Source of the DNA: Limnomonas spitsbergensis
Taxonomy: Eukaryota; Chlorophyta; Chlorophyceae; Chlamydomonadales
DNA length: 64,000 bases
Reading direction: 5' to 3'
Assembly (NCBI GenBank): GCA_037349105.1
Contig: JAYJMM010000009.1
Span: forward strand, 3,885,001-3,949,000
A program made the position numbers and the translations under genes. This document shows, piece after piece, positions 41,401 to 53,800 of this stretch (positions are counted from its first letter, which is position 1; each line of letters opens with the position of its first letter). The notes beneath the pieces were generated by a model, which searched no databases, had not been told where the DNA came from, and saw only the letters and a list, made by a program, of their open reading frames with translations.

Positions 41401-42470
41401 CCGTGATGTAGCTGAAGTGTAGCTGAAGCACTTCAAAATAATCAGTGACGTATGTTGGTAAAATTCTGTGAGAAGATTGAATCAACGGCACAGGAACGCC
41501 ACAGGCTGACCTAACACCATGGGCCAAAACGTAAAATATAGACCGGTACAGTTCAATGCACCTGGCATCACAATCTAGTCAGGCGACAAGTCAGGGTACA
41601 CAGGAATGGCTTATGCTGAGCTGATGCCATGGGCTGAAACGTAAAAAAAACGGTATGCCGGAAGGTCAATGTGCATGGCACCACATTCTAGCCAGGAGGC
41701 GAGTCAGGAGACACAGGTTGGCCCTTGGCATCGAAGTCACGCACCGTTTCTTACGCCGAAGTGCTCAAAAGTTGCATTGTAAGCCCTCAGGTGAAGATCG
41801 GCAGACTCTAGGATGACACCATCACAGTCCTGCGCCAGCAGCCAGCATCAGGAGCAATGCTGTGCTCATTACGGTCCCAACGGTGGCTGTGTTATGTAGC
41901 TGAATGTCAGTCACGTAATCTCAAGGCAGATTCAGCTACTTTAACCAGAAAGGGACTGTCATCACATCGACGACTTATGAATTACGGCGCAATGGCACAG
42001 CACTGACCAGGGCTATCATCCGGCAGCCATCATCCGCCATCGATCAGCAAGCATGAGTACAGGAAGGCGTCATTTTCAGCATGACTCCCATGCCTTGCAT
42101 TCTTTTGATTGGACTTAACATAGTGGTAGGCCAGCTGGCTGAACCTAGAAAGCCTGAGACCCTAACATAGAAAGCAGCCCGGTTGCGCATGTGGCCCACG
42201 TCGTCAGCTGAGAAAAGTTGAGCAGGAACAGGAAAGGCACACTTGCATGCACCGGTCATTTCCATGCACCGGCGTCCCCCACACACGAATCCCCATTGTC
42301 CCATGCCCACTGCTGACACTCACGAAGATCAGGCCTTTCATCTTTGCCTGGACCTTGCATGATGATCTTTGGGGGGGTTGAGCACAGCGTGCGGGGCAAC
42401 TGAACGTGTTTCTCCTGCAACAACGAAAATGTGAGGATACGGGCAACAGGTGCAGGCCTGTACCGTGCAA
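38457..42470 (-). CDS. Gene H: HAD-superfamily hydrolase (CbbY-like), probably plastid
   Basis: Six exons on the minus strand: 42324-42470, 41745-41829, 41015-41237, 39898-40067, 38889-39063 and 38457-38612, about 318 residues. Splicing restores all HAD motifs: motif I DCDG (nucleophile Asp50, acid/base Asp52), motif II VCSAAT (Ser180), motif III EKKPDP (Lys216) and motif IV VVVEDS (Glu240, Asp241). The stretches GDAEPRPGV, KLAVCSAATKS, LDCFLAG and DDVTEKKPDP closely resemble the Arabidopsis At4g39970-type proteins, a CbbY/phosphatase-like group whose substrate I cannot name. Residues 1-45 (Arg/Ser/Cys/Pro-rich) look like a chloroplast transit peptide. An alternative first acceptor lies at 42415. 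Phases agree at all junctions except intron 4, where GT-AG splicing is one base short. Introns carry arrays (40078-40870, 39110-39490). Confidence 0.85.
39110..39490 (-). repeat. Two short arrays in gene H intron 4
   Basis: GGGATCTATGAAGGGATCY-type units of about 18 bases (39110-39265) are followed by GAGAATCCCTACTTGA units of 15-24 bases (39340-39490). Each block ends in related sequence (GGATTTTAGATCGACCAAGCAG and GGATTTCAGACCAACCAGGCAG), so the whole segment also looks duplicated. Confidence 0.75.
40078..40870 (-). repeat. CACTTCAGCAACA minisatellite in gene H intron 3
   Basis: About 790 bases of ACACTTCAGCAAC units (13-15 bases, with longer GGTCACACTTCGGCAAC variants) begin 10 bases upstream of the exon 4 acceptor. 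On the gene's strand the unit is GTTGCTGAAGTGT and the unit nearest the exon contains TTGCTGAC, which resembles a branch-point sequence. The plus-strand frame of 272 codons (Ser/Thr/His repeats) is rejected. Confidence 0.88.
40848..40920. repeat. 28-bp hairpin at the end of the array
   Basis: 40848-40875 and 40893-40920 are reverse complements with one mismatch (G-T pair when folded) around a 17-base loop. The outer part of each arm is one array unit (ACACTTYAGC), so the array ends in an inverted copy of itself. Confidence 0.8.
41499..41730 (-). repeat. Diverged duplication in gene H intron 2
   Basis: About 115 bases containing GATGCCATGGGC(T)GAAACGTAAAA, GTCAATGTGCATGGCA and AGTCAGG occur twice in tandem, ending 5' of the exon 2 donor at 41744. 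Confidence 0.6.
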
Positions 42471-44647
42471 TTTCTGTTTTCGAACCTCGAAAGTATAGCT
42501 GATTTATTGCAGTTCATTCGTCTTGTCTTACGAGCTCGAATAGGTCGGCTGAATAAAGATTGCGGTGGAGAAAACGTGGAGTGCTGGGCAGTGCGGCATA
42601 ATCTTCATACCTGAACCAATTTTGTGGAAATCCTTCAACATTATGCAGTCGAACAACTACGAGAACGGCGGGGGCAGAACTGTCACAAGCGCAAGACAAC
42701 AGGGGCAGGTGCAAGCCTGCCTACGGCCCTGGAGTAGAAGCGCTTGACCGATTTATTCAACACACATTAAACCCGTTAAGGCCGCAATCCATCCGCGGAC
42801 ACCTCTGCGTTCAGCAGCGCCCCTTCTAAGCAGTTAACCGGAACAGCTATCGGGGGAAGAGACGTTTCAGGGCATATCTGCCGGGACGGGTCCCAACGAC
42901 TCTGATAGTCTCATAAAGCAGATGCAGGTCCTCGGTATCTACAGCACTGTAATCAGGGCAATTGCATGCATGCATTGGTAAAGCTGCAGCAAATGCAATC
43001 ATCCCGCTTCATCATGGGGCTCCTCTCCTCCATGCAAGCAGTGTAGCGGCTGAGGGGTGCACCCTCGTGTGTCCATGTGTCCACAGTGCAGTCATACGTC
43101 GTGACATCAGTTCCAGTCAGTGACTGACCAGGGGCTCAAATGCAATACTCGAGCATGAAGCCTTCCCCCTGGAGTGTCCATGTGGGTCTAAAAGGGCATC
43201 CAACCTGAGAAGAAGATCGAGGAGATGGTGCCAGTGGTGAAGGAAATCAGGCAGGTTGAGCCCCGGGTTGGGCACTAAGGTATATGGATGGCATGCAGCA
43301 GGGGGCATGCAGCACCGAGCTGCATGATTCAAAACATGGAATGCCTGCATCTGGCCATGTAGGGCAGCTTCATGCCGAGGATAAAGAATCCCAGACGAGG
43401 CTGCCGTGCATCTGTGTTTATAAGTGCCTGTACCGCTGCCTATACCGGTGAAATGCATGTACCGGTTTACGGGCACTTGTGGCGTGTCCCATGCAACAAA
43501 TGTGATGCTCTGCTGGACTGTAAAAGCTTCACACACCTTCAGTGTGTACAATTCCAGTTTTGACCGGCTGCTGGCTGACCACAACTGACCGAGCAGATGT
43601 GAACCAAACATTGACAGTGGCAGGGCTTGCTGCTCCCGGCCATCACGGGCAGAGGCAATGTTGGAGGCCATGAATTTGCTAAATGTTGGCTGAAGCACCC
43701 TAGAATAAAAATGCAGTTGCTTCATGTTAGGTTTGTACAGTCCAGCAGGACATCACATTTTAGTATTTGATGCATGGGACAGGTGCATGGATCTTTTCCT
43801 TTTCGTTTCCCTCATTATTTTTCCGCAGCCTTAAGTGTGATGAAAAGTGTAATCACACCTTACCCGCGGTGAGGGGGATTGCTGGGGGGCCTAATGTGTT
43901 CAGTCCATGCCCAGGCACACAATGTTTGCTAAGCATTGAACATACCGGTATTGAGCATTTGGTGAAAAAAAACTTCTCTGTGGGGGTCGCAAGAGAGCGC
44001 ACGTGACATGATCCCCCCAGAGCATCTGAATCTGCCGCCACTGCCCCTGTCCATGCTGCCGCTGTCACTCCCACATACCGGTATACCTCACATCATGTGA
44101 GGGATACCATCACATCAGGAGAGAATCCTCCCGTCAAGGTCAAACAGTCCAGTGAACGGGAGGATTTCTCCAGATATAGCCTGACGAGGTTGTGAATCCG
44201 CTTCTATCCCGGTTAATGGCTGCTGAATTTAGGTGGTGATGGGCTAGACCAGAGGGGCTAGACATGTGAGCTCATGTCTCGCCAGCAGTACTCCAGATGC
44301 GATCTGAGTTGTTGCACCAGTCGGGAGGCAAATACTCGCTTAAAACTCGAAAATTATTCAGGAACAATACAGAACAAGTGCTAAGATAGGAAACCTTCAT
44401 ATTCGAAGAATGACTTGCAAGCGTTGACGGGCATGCCACCTTCCAAATGAAAAATTCAAATTCGGAAGTCAAGGAAACGCGAGGGCGACTCCCGCACCTG
44501 GAGCCCCTAGCATTGGCATAGCCCCAAGAGTGCAAGTAAGATGCGCCAAGAAAAAAGCCTGACGCAGCAGCTGCATAAGCCTCGGACCGTATCCTACGCA
44601 GACCTCACCACAGCTTTGAACAAAAGTACATCAGACCGCAGCTCATC
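42471..44647. other. Intergenic region between divergent genes H and K
   Basis: Gene H starts leftward and gene K rightward, so this 2.2 kb should hold both promoters. No other gene supported. Inverted copies of TACAGTCCAGCAG..CATCACATTT..GCATGGGAC lie at 43483-43530 and 43735-43787. Near 44080-44170 an imperfect GGTATACCTCACATCATG palindrome is visible. Confidence 0.5.
43483..43787. mobile_element. Possible foldback element (about 305 bp)
   Basis: Imperfect terminal inverted repeats of about 45 bases (GTCCCATGCAACAAATGTGA... and its complement) enclose about 205 bases. Related single arms occur near 35990 and 36224 and a weak one near 31070. No target duplication is clear, and the 202-codon minus-strand frame through it is probably chance. 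Confidence 0.45.
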
Positions 44648-44831
44648 ATGACAGCGCAGCGAATAGTCGATGCGGCCCCTAGCTCGGGCCCCGATGCGCT
44701 GTCGCGCATTATGAAGCGCCTGCACAAGTTCGCCGTGGTCCAACCGGGAGAGCCGCACGCGGAGACCAGCAGCAACAGCAGCCGAAGCGCCGTTGCCGTG
44801 CCCGACAAAACGCAGCAAAAGCATGGCAAGG
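44648..44831 (+). CDS. Gene K proposed first exon
   Basis: The frame MTAQRIVDAAPSSGPDALSR... is open from ATG 44648, and also upstream to an acceptor-like CACCACAG at 44613, so this may instead be an internal exon. The donor G|GTCGAC is weak, but its phase fits the next exon. Confidence 0.4.
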
Positions 44832-47800
44832 GTCGACCGAGGTCGGCCAGCCCATCACTCAGGCACGTACAACCTGACCTCATGCATGGCGTCCCATGCA
44901 AGGGCTCGCGCTTGCATGAGCTCACGAAGTGGCGAAGTCGCTGAGACTCAAGTAGCTGCACATCTTCATCGCCCCGCAAGCATCCAGCGCCATGTGCCAG
45001 TGTCACACCCCGCTGTCATGCACATCCTGCTACGTCTGGTCTGCGTGCCACACTGCCACCTACTGTTGCTGCAACGTCAGCTCACCCGACCTACAGCATT
45101 TTTCGAAAGAGCCATGCAGGTAGTACGGTGCCTGCTAAAATCATCAAAGGAACACGTGTCCTACCTGTCCCACAGGCTGAGCGGCAGAGTTGCAAGAGCG
45201 GCTGCGAACCTGCCTCAGCAAGTGGCGCGTGGGGGAGCAGAAAAAATTGCAGCTGGGCGCAAGACGGCCGCATGTGAGCCTGGAGGGGGGGCATCAGGGT
45301 TATAGGGTTTCACCATAAACTCGTCCGCTAGACTGGTTCATTTGAGCTGAGAGGAGGGGGGCCGGGGGGTGTTAAGGTTATTATGGGGTGGGGCAGGGCA
45401 TGTACCTAGGGTTTGATTGTTTTTTGAAGTATTAGGCGTAATCCTCTGCGGGCTTCTTGCACCCAGCTGCAATTTTTCCCGCTCCCCCACGAGCTTTCTA
45501 AGCGTTATCCAGCAGCATTTTTTTTCGTTTACATATTTCACCCTAAGTACATGGATTCAGGGGGACACCTGTTTGGCCGAAGCTGTGGGTTTGCCACCTT
45601 AACAATTGTCGTCACTGAGTAGCAGCGTCTCTGGCACAGTGCTAATGCAAGCATCCACATGGCCTGGCTGAAGGGGAGAGGTGCAATGACCTGTGAAAGC
45701 TAAGCAAATAAATTGGCAGGCTTACGAATGTTTGTCAGGAGTAGCTCTGACGTGTTCAGGTTTATAGTGTATAGGGTGGGACAATCTCAGGACATCTGGT
45801 GCCAGATGTCCGGAGAGGCATTGCGAATCCCTTTTAACATGTTGCACTGCTGCCTACGGGCTCTCTTGGTCTTAAGGGGTGACATGAGCACTAAATGTCT
45901 TTTTTTCAATCCATCGTCACAGGGGCTCAACAGAGAAATACCGACACCGACCTTGCAGGGACAACTGTGCTGGTGAGTTGGACTGCTTAGGGTCCAGGCT
46001 ATTAAACCCTGGACCTCGCAGGTGAATTTGATTGTTTAGGTTCCAGGCTATTAAACCCTCAATCTTGAAGAAATACATGTGGCAGTGAGTTGAATTGCTC
46101 AGGGTCCAGGCTGTTAAACCCTCGATTTTGCAGGAATGGTGGTGAATTTGATTTTTGTTAGGGAATTAGGTCCAGGTTGTTCAACCCTCGACCTTGCAGA
46201 AAGTTATGAAGTGGTGAATTTGATTGTTAGGGTCCAGGTTGTTAAACCCTCGGCCTTGCAGACACAGCTGTGTTGTATTTGATTGTTAGGGTCCAGGTTG
46301 TAAAACCCTTGGCCTTGTAGGCACAGCTGTGTTGTATTTGATTGTTAGGGTCCAGGTTGTTAAACCCTCGGCCTTGCAGACACAGTTGTGTTGCATTTGA
46401 TTGTTAGGGTCCAGGTTGTTAAACCCTCGGCCTTGCAGACACAGCTGTGTTGCATTTGATTGTTAGGGTCCAGGTTGTTAAACCCTCGGCCTTGCAGACA
46501 CAGCTGTGTTGCATTTGATTGTTAGGGTCCAGGTTGTTAAACCCTCGGCCTTGCAGACACAGCTGTGTTGCATTTGATTGTTAGGGTCCAGGTTGTTAAA
46601 CCCTCGGCCTTGCAGACACAGCTGTGTTGCATTTGATTGTTAGGGTCCAGGTTGTTAAACCCTCGGCCTTGCAGACACAGCTGTGTTGTATTTGATTGTT
46701 TGGGTCCAGGTTGTTAAACCCTCGGCCTTGCAGACACAGTTGTGTTGCATTTGATTGTTAGGGTCCAGGTTGTTAAACCCTCGGCCTTGCAGACACAGCT
46801 GTGTTGTATTTGATTGTTAGGGTCCAGGTTGTTAAACCCTCGGCCTTGCAGACACAGTTGTGTTGCATTTGATTGTTAGGGTCCAGGTTGTTAAACCCTC
46901 GGCCTTGCAGACACAGCTGTGTTGCATTTGATTGTTAGGGTCCAGGTTGTTAAACCCTCGGCCTTGCAGACACAGCTGTGTTGCATTTGATTGTTAGGGT
47001 CCAGGTTGTTAAACCCTCGGCCTTGCAGACACAGCTGTGTTGCATTTGATTGTTAGGGTCCAGGTTGTTAAACCCTTGGCCTTGCAGACACAGCTGTGTT
47101 GTATTTGATTGTTTGGGTCCAGGTTGTTAAACCCTCGGCCTTGCAGACACAGCTGTGTTGTATTTGATTGTTAGGGTCCAGGTTGTTAAACCCTCGGCCT
47201 TGCAGACACAGCTGTGTTGCATTTGATTGTTAGGGTCCAGGTTGTTAAACCCTTGGCCTTGCAGACACAGCTGTGTTGCATTTGATTGTTAGGGTCCAGG
47301 TTGTTAAACCCTCGGCCTTGCAGACACAGCTGTGTTGTATTTGATTGTTAGGGTCCAGGTTGTTAAACCCTCGGCCTTGCAGACACAGCTGTGTTGCATT
47401 TGATTGTTAGGGTCCAGGTTGTTATACCCTCGGCCTTGTATGCACAGCTATGTTGCATTTGATTGTTAGGGTCCAGGTTGTTAAACCCTCGGCCTTGCAG
47501 ACACAGCTGTGTTGCATTTGATTGTTAGGGTCCAGGTTGTTAAACCCTCGGCCTTGCAGACACAGCTATGTTGCATTTGATTGTTAGGGTCCAGGTTGTT
47601 AAACCATCGGCCTTGCAGACACAGCTGTGTTGCATTTGATTGTTAGGGTCCAGGTTGTTAAACCCTCGGCCTTGCAGACACAGCTGTGTTGCATTTGATT
47701 GTTAGGGTCCAGGTTGTTAAACCCTCGGCCTTGCAGACACAGCTGTGTTGCATTTGATTGTTTGGGTCCAGGTTGTTAAACCCTCGGCCTTGCAGACACA

Positions 47801-50800
47801 GCTGTGTTGCATTTGATTGTTAGGGTCCAGGTTGTTAAACCCTCGGCCTTGCAGACACAGCTGTGTTGCATTTGATTGTTAGGGTCCAGGTTGTTAAACC
47901 CTCAGCCTTACAGACACAGCTGTGTTGCATTTGATTGTTAGGGTCCAGGTTGTTAAACCCTCGGCCTTGCAGACACAGCTGTGTTGCATTTGATTGTTAG
48001 GGTCCAGGTTGTTAAACCCTCGGCCTTGCAGACACAGCTGTGTTGCATTTGATTGTTAGGGTCCAGGTTGTTATACCCTCGGCCTTGTATGCACAGCTGT
48101 GTTGCATTTGATTGTTAGGGTCCAGGTTGTTATACCATCGGCCTTGCAGACACAGCTGTGTTGCATTTGATTGTTAGGGTCCAGGTTGTTATACCCTCGG
48201 CCTTGTATGCACAGCTATGTTGCATTTGATTGTTAGGGTCCAGGTTGTTAAACCCTCGGCCTTGCAGACACAGCTGTGTTGCATTTGATTGTTAGGGTCC
48301 AGGTTGTTAAACCCTCGGCCTTGCAGACACAGCTATGTTGCATTTGATTGTTAGGGTCCAGGTTGTTAAACCATCGGCCTTGCAGACACAGCTGTGTTGC
48401 ATTTGATTGTTAGGGTCCAGGTTGTTAAACCCTCGGCCTTGCAGACACAGCTGTGTTGCATTTGATTGCTTAGAGTCCAGGCTGTCAAACCCTCATATAG
48501 TCATGTCCTAGCAGAAACAAATGTTGCGGTGAATTTGATTGTGTAGGGTCCAGGGCCTGGACTCCAGGCTGTTAAACCCTCAATCTTGCAGGTATGATGT
48601 GCTGGACGGATTAGGGTTGAGGGGACGCAAAACCTACACTGTCAAGCTTGCAGGAATTAATGCGGTGGCAAGCTGTAAGTTTATAAGGGTGTAAAGACTG
48701 TAAACTGTACACCCCAAAACTTGCAGGAATTACTGTGGTCGAAAGGTGGAGGGTCTGTGTTGAGAGAGTTGCGCATCAGTTTCTACCATGGCACTCTCTG
48801 ATGCTTACGCAAAATCCTTGGCCCTTACCCCTGGGGTGTCACGCACCTGACTAAGTTTACGTCTTCAACAACCCCTCACCCAACTCCTTCCAAGCTTCAC
48901 ATATATTATTGATGTCCGTCACTCTTCCTCGGCGGCCGGCGCCCCTCCGAGCACTGAACCCTATAATGCGCTAGGGCTGTCATATTCAACTCACCATTTC
49001 TGGTGGGTTTGCATCCTAAAGCCCCCACCTTCATTTCCCCCACCCGCTCTTCCCATCAACGCTGCATGCTGTTTGTTTGTCCAATCCTGGTTTTAAAAGC
49101 CCCCCCCCCCCCCCCCCCACACACACACACTCTCATTTGATGTGTGCAGTTGAACAACATCCGGGTCCTGCCCTCTGCAACACCTGCAACATCAGCAACA
49201 ACAACAGCAACATCCTCAGCAACAATGGCAGCAACAGGCACCACTACCCCTGCAGCAGACGCTCCAACATCAGTCCGTGGCGAGCCTCTCCACCAAGGTA
49301 AACATAACACCATCCACAACACTTTGGGGATGTTGTGGATGCTGTCCTTTGAAACGCTTATCCCGGTGGCCTGGTACTCTTGTAGAGCGCAGCCTTCCCT
49401 CGAGCTATATGTTGATTGGGAGTGAGGCAGCATCAAACGTTTAGTTAACACTCGGCAGGTTCCTGTCGGAATCGAGAGCTGGGGTCAATGCTTTGCCCTG
49501 AGGGCATCATCATTGAAAGAATGAATTGCCGTAAGTCAAGTTTTAGGGAAGGCCTGAAGACTCTTCAAATCTACGGTACCGGTGTTGGGATGACAGGACT
49601 GGATGCTGCGAAAGTGGTGATCTCGTAGAATTACAAAGTAGGTCGACCACTCTGCCAACAAAAGTAGGCCCTCCACTTCTTACTTACCGGTAGATGTTTT
49701 CCTTTTCGAAAGGCATATTACCGGCTTGCCTCCATGTGACTCAGCCACTAAACCCTCAATGGCCCTCCTGGAAAATACCTGGAGGGCCTGCTTGTTAAGC
49801 TACACCTCCCCACCTCACATGCCCCCTTAGACCCAGTTTTTGTTAATAAAACCTCCTGTGCCCTTTCAGACCTCAGAGTGGGTATCCACGACGGTTTCAC
49901 CGCCAGCCACTCAGGCAAGCTGGGCTCATCCGATCAGAAGCCCGCGGCATCGCTGCCTTCATCTAGCACGAACGCAATATCAGGCGTTGGCACGGGAGCA
50001 GGAGCTGATGCGGGAGCAGATGCGGGAGCGGGAGCAAGCAACCGGGCCGCCGCACTTCAGGCGCTCAAGACCCGTCACCTTCTGCCCGGCGGCGGGGCGG
50101 CGGCAGTGGTTGCGGCAGCGGCGGTAGGGACGGCCCCCTTCCGGGGGTATACCGCGAGGGCCGTGCAAGCTCGGGCGAACTCAGGCGAGCCGTCGTCGCA
50201 CGGAGTAGTGGGCGCTACGATCGCCAGCGGGAGCGGAAGCAGGGGGCACTCCGTCTTGACAGTTCGAGCTGAGCCGCCCCTGCAGCAGCCGCTGGAGGGT
50301 CAGTCTGGTGCCGCCATGGGAAATGCCCCTGCCCCGTCCCCCCCACCTGCTCCGAGCGTTGCTGGCCCGACTGCCGGACGTGAAGCCGTTGCCACGGCTG
50401 GTGTCCCAACCTCCTCAGTGCCCTGCATCTTAGCTGCCCCTGTCCCTGCACCCACAGCAGCGACCGCCCCGGCGATGATCACCAGGGCCGTGCACTTGTC
50501 CCCGTTCCGCCCGACCTCCCCATCGCCCGCTGCAGGGCAGCGGGGCGGCGGCGGCCGGCCGCAGGCCACCGCTGCCCCTACAGCAACCACACCGACTCGC
50601 CACTCTGGCATTGACGGCCGGCTGTCTGTCAAGGCCGAGGCTGCTTTGAGGGCGGAGATGGAGGCGGAGGTGGCGCAGCTGTTAAGAGAAAATGCGGAGT
50701 TGCGAGAAAAGGCGGAGCGGGTGAGAGCCGCGTCTGTTATCGCAGGGCTTGGGGCTCTGGATTTTGTTTTATGACAATTTAGGGTTGTGATTCCTTGAGG

Positions 50801-53800
50801 ACAGTTTAAGGAGAGGGCAGAGTGTGGGAGCGGCACATGATGTTACGGGCTTAGGGGTATGTGAAGGCGGCGAGGGTGAGGTCTGGGTGCTGGAACAGGG
50901 ATCTTAACATATATGTAGCATGTGGCATGTTCCATGCATGCATGCATGCATGCGGCGTGCAGCATATATGTGCCATGCGGCGTGTTTCATGCACGCATGC
51001 GGTATTCGGCATAGAGTCCTGAATGCAACGCGTGTTGCAAGCAGGAATCGATCGCCGCGGACTCTGAGCTGGATAGGCTTCGAGAGGTGCAGGCGTCCTT
51101 GCTGGTTCATTTCAGGGAGCTGCAGGTGATGACTTTTGGGCGTACCGCAGATTTGATCTGCCCTCCCTCGGGTATGAAAACACGGTTTTTATTCATGCTG
51201 CCATCAAGGCAAGTTTCCGACCCAAATTCTGGTAGAAAACTGGCGATGACAATCATGTTTTTGTAAATTCATGGATCCTTCAACCCTAAACGACGTCAAT
51301 TATGAGGGAAGGCAAAGCAAAATCTAACGTAGTTGGATCCATACCCAAACATTCCTCGGGCGACCATTGCACTTGCTAAAAGTGGGGATTTTTGTGTGTG
51401 TTAACTTAGCACTCACTTACTTCTGCCCTAATAATATTCTTGGTAATAGAGGCGAGGGTCGGAAATTGTAAATCCTACAGATGCTTTGAAAAAGGAAGGA
51501 CGTGGCAGGAGGGAAAAGTGGCAGGACTCTGTTTTATGTCAGGGAGCTGCAGCTGGGGTGCACATAGAAATACAAATCCCGTTCCAAATCATGTCCTTAG
51601 CCTTAAACTTCGTTTTAAGAAAAGAAACCCGGAATCCTCAGCTGGGTGGCCATCCGCCATCCGGGCGACCATCAGCCGCAAGGCGTGGTCCCTTTGGCTG
51701 ATCAGCTTTAAGGTGCCTACTTCTCTGGCTGACGGCATGCCTCAAGTTTGTGGATCAGATGTTGAGGGCATGTTTACCCAGTACGGAAGTACGGTACAGT
51801 CAAACGGTGCAGTACGGATACCGATGCAGTACAGTTCCCGGTGCAGTACGGATACCAGTGCAGTACGGATACCGATGCAGTACAGTTCCCGGTGCAGTAC
51901 GGATACCATTGCAGTACGCATACCGGTGCAGTACGGACAAATGGACAGACTGGTAAGAAAATGGTTGGTGCGGGGTTGTCATACGGTGCGGTACTGCAGT
52001 ACACGGTAAGCGGTACTGCAGTACACGGTAAGCGGTACAGTATTTGGGCCCAAACGACCGTACTAGGGCCCAAACGACCGTTACCCGGGTTGAGGGCCAA
52101 CCTAGAGCGCCGAAGCTCTTGCCGTTCCCTACACATGCCTATCTACTTCACCCTACAGCGCCAACGCTCGTCCTTGCAGTAGCATCATCATTGGTCCTCG
52201 CTCCCTACCCATGCCTAGTAACTTTATTTTATAGCGCCATTGCATATACACGCAATGGGATAGACACTGTATGTCGCCGTTCCCTACACATGCCTATCTA
52301 GCTACTTCACCCTACAGCGCCAACGCATATTCTGGCAGTAGGATTTTCATTGGTCCTTGGCTCCTTGCCAGTGCTATGCAATTGCGCCGTAATTCAGAGA
52401 TTGTGTTAGTAATTACAGTCCTTTACTGGTAAAAGTAGCTGAATTTGCCATGAAATTACGGTGACTGAAACTCAGCTACCTATTCAGCCACCATCAGGAC
52501 CGTAATCGGCACACCACTGGTCCTTGCCATTCCCGACCCATGCCTAGCTACTAAACCCTACAGCGCCATCGCATATGCATGCAGTAGGATCATCAGTTCA
52601 TCCCTGGTCCTTGTCCTCCCCGCCTCGTTGCATGCAGGGCCAGGCAGAGGAACAGCGGCAACAGACAGAGTTTGAGGCGCTCGAAAAGGAGGAAGCCTTG
52701 ACACAGGTGTGACCACCAGTGTGGGGTTTGACCAGTCGTGCATCGGTGCATGTGTGACCACCAGTGTGGGGTGTGGCGACTGTTGCAAGTGTGACCACCA
52801 GTGTGGGGTTTGACCAGTCGTGCATCGGTGCATGTGTGACCACCAGTGTGGGGTGTGGCGACTGTTGCAAGTGTGACCACCAGTGCGGGGTGTGACCAGT
52901 CGTGCATCGGTGCATGTGTGACCACCAGTGTGGGGTGTGGCAAGTGGTGCAAGAGTGACCATCAGTGCGGGATGTGGCAACTGGTGCAAGTGTGACGGGG
53001 TGTGGCCAGTTGTGCATGTGTGACCACTAGTGTGGGGTGTGATCCTGGTGCAGGTGTGACCACCAGTGTGGGGTGTGACAACTGATGCAGGTGTGACCAC
53101 CAGTGGGGGGTGTGATCACTGGTGCAGGTGTGACCACAACCGGATGCCCCCCCTCCCCTCACCCCCCCCCACCCTCACCCCTCTCCTCCTCCCCCCTCAT
53201 ACCCTCTCTCAACAACTCCGTTGATAGCTGTCTAGGTCAAGGCGGCGTTGAGCCACTGATATGGTCATGTCATCCCTCCCCCCCTCTCCCCCATTCCATA
53301 CCTAATCATCTGACCCATCCCCCCCTCCCGGCCTCCCCCCGGCCAATGTTGGTTACAGCTCCGTTTTGAGCTGTCTGAGTCGAGGCGGCGCGAAGCTGCT
53401 GTGGTTGCCCTGGCTGAGCAACAGGCTAGAGCAGATGCTGCGACGTGCGAGGCGTTAAGGGGGCAGGTGAGGCCATGGAGGAAAAACAAAACAGTTGGGT
53501 GCTGGCAGTTGGTGTGAGGGGCCAGAGCTTGCAAGTTTTTGAGGGTGCAGGTGAAGCAGATGTGGAGCTGAGGGTGCAGGCAGCTGATGGGAGAGGCCAG
53601 GAGGGGTGTTGGCAGCTGGTGGGGGGATGCTGCGGCCTGTGAGGCTTTGAGGGGGCAGGTGAGAGGTTAGTTATACTGTGGGTGAGAAAACATCGTTTGT
53701 GGGGGGTAAGGGGGCTGCTGAGGCAACCGAGGTGCGATACTAGCTTTATGTGGAGGCAGCTGGGGGAGAAAGGGGAGACCAGAATGGATGCGGTGGCTGT

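Noticed and set aside
43117..43725. 202-codon minus-strand frame
   Set aside because: Runs through the foldback-like repeat at 43483-43787, has no recognisable domain or splice support, and shares its sequence with repeats near 36 kb.
45950..48480. CRISPR-like regular array
   Set aside because: No distinct spacers: the whole 59-base unit is conserved, there is no cas gene, and the setting is a eukaryotic intron.
49056..49451. 131-codon minus-strand frame and a Gln-rich alternative plus frame over exon 49150-49297
   Set aside because: Only the Ala/Thr plus frame joins in phase with exon 4 and the preceding exon; the Gln frame begins with TGA.
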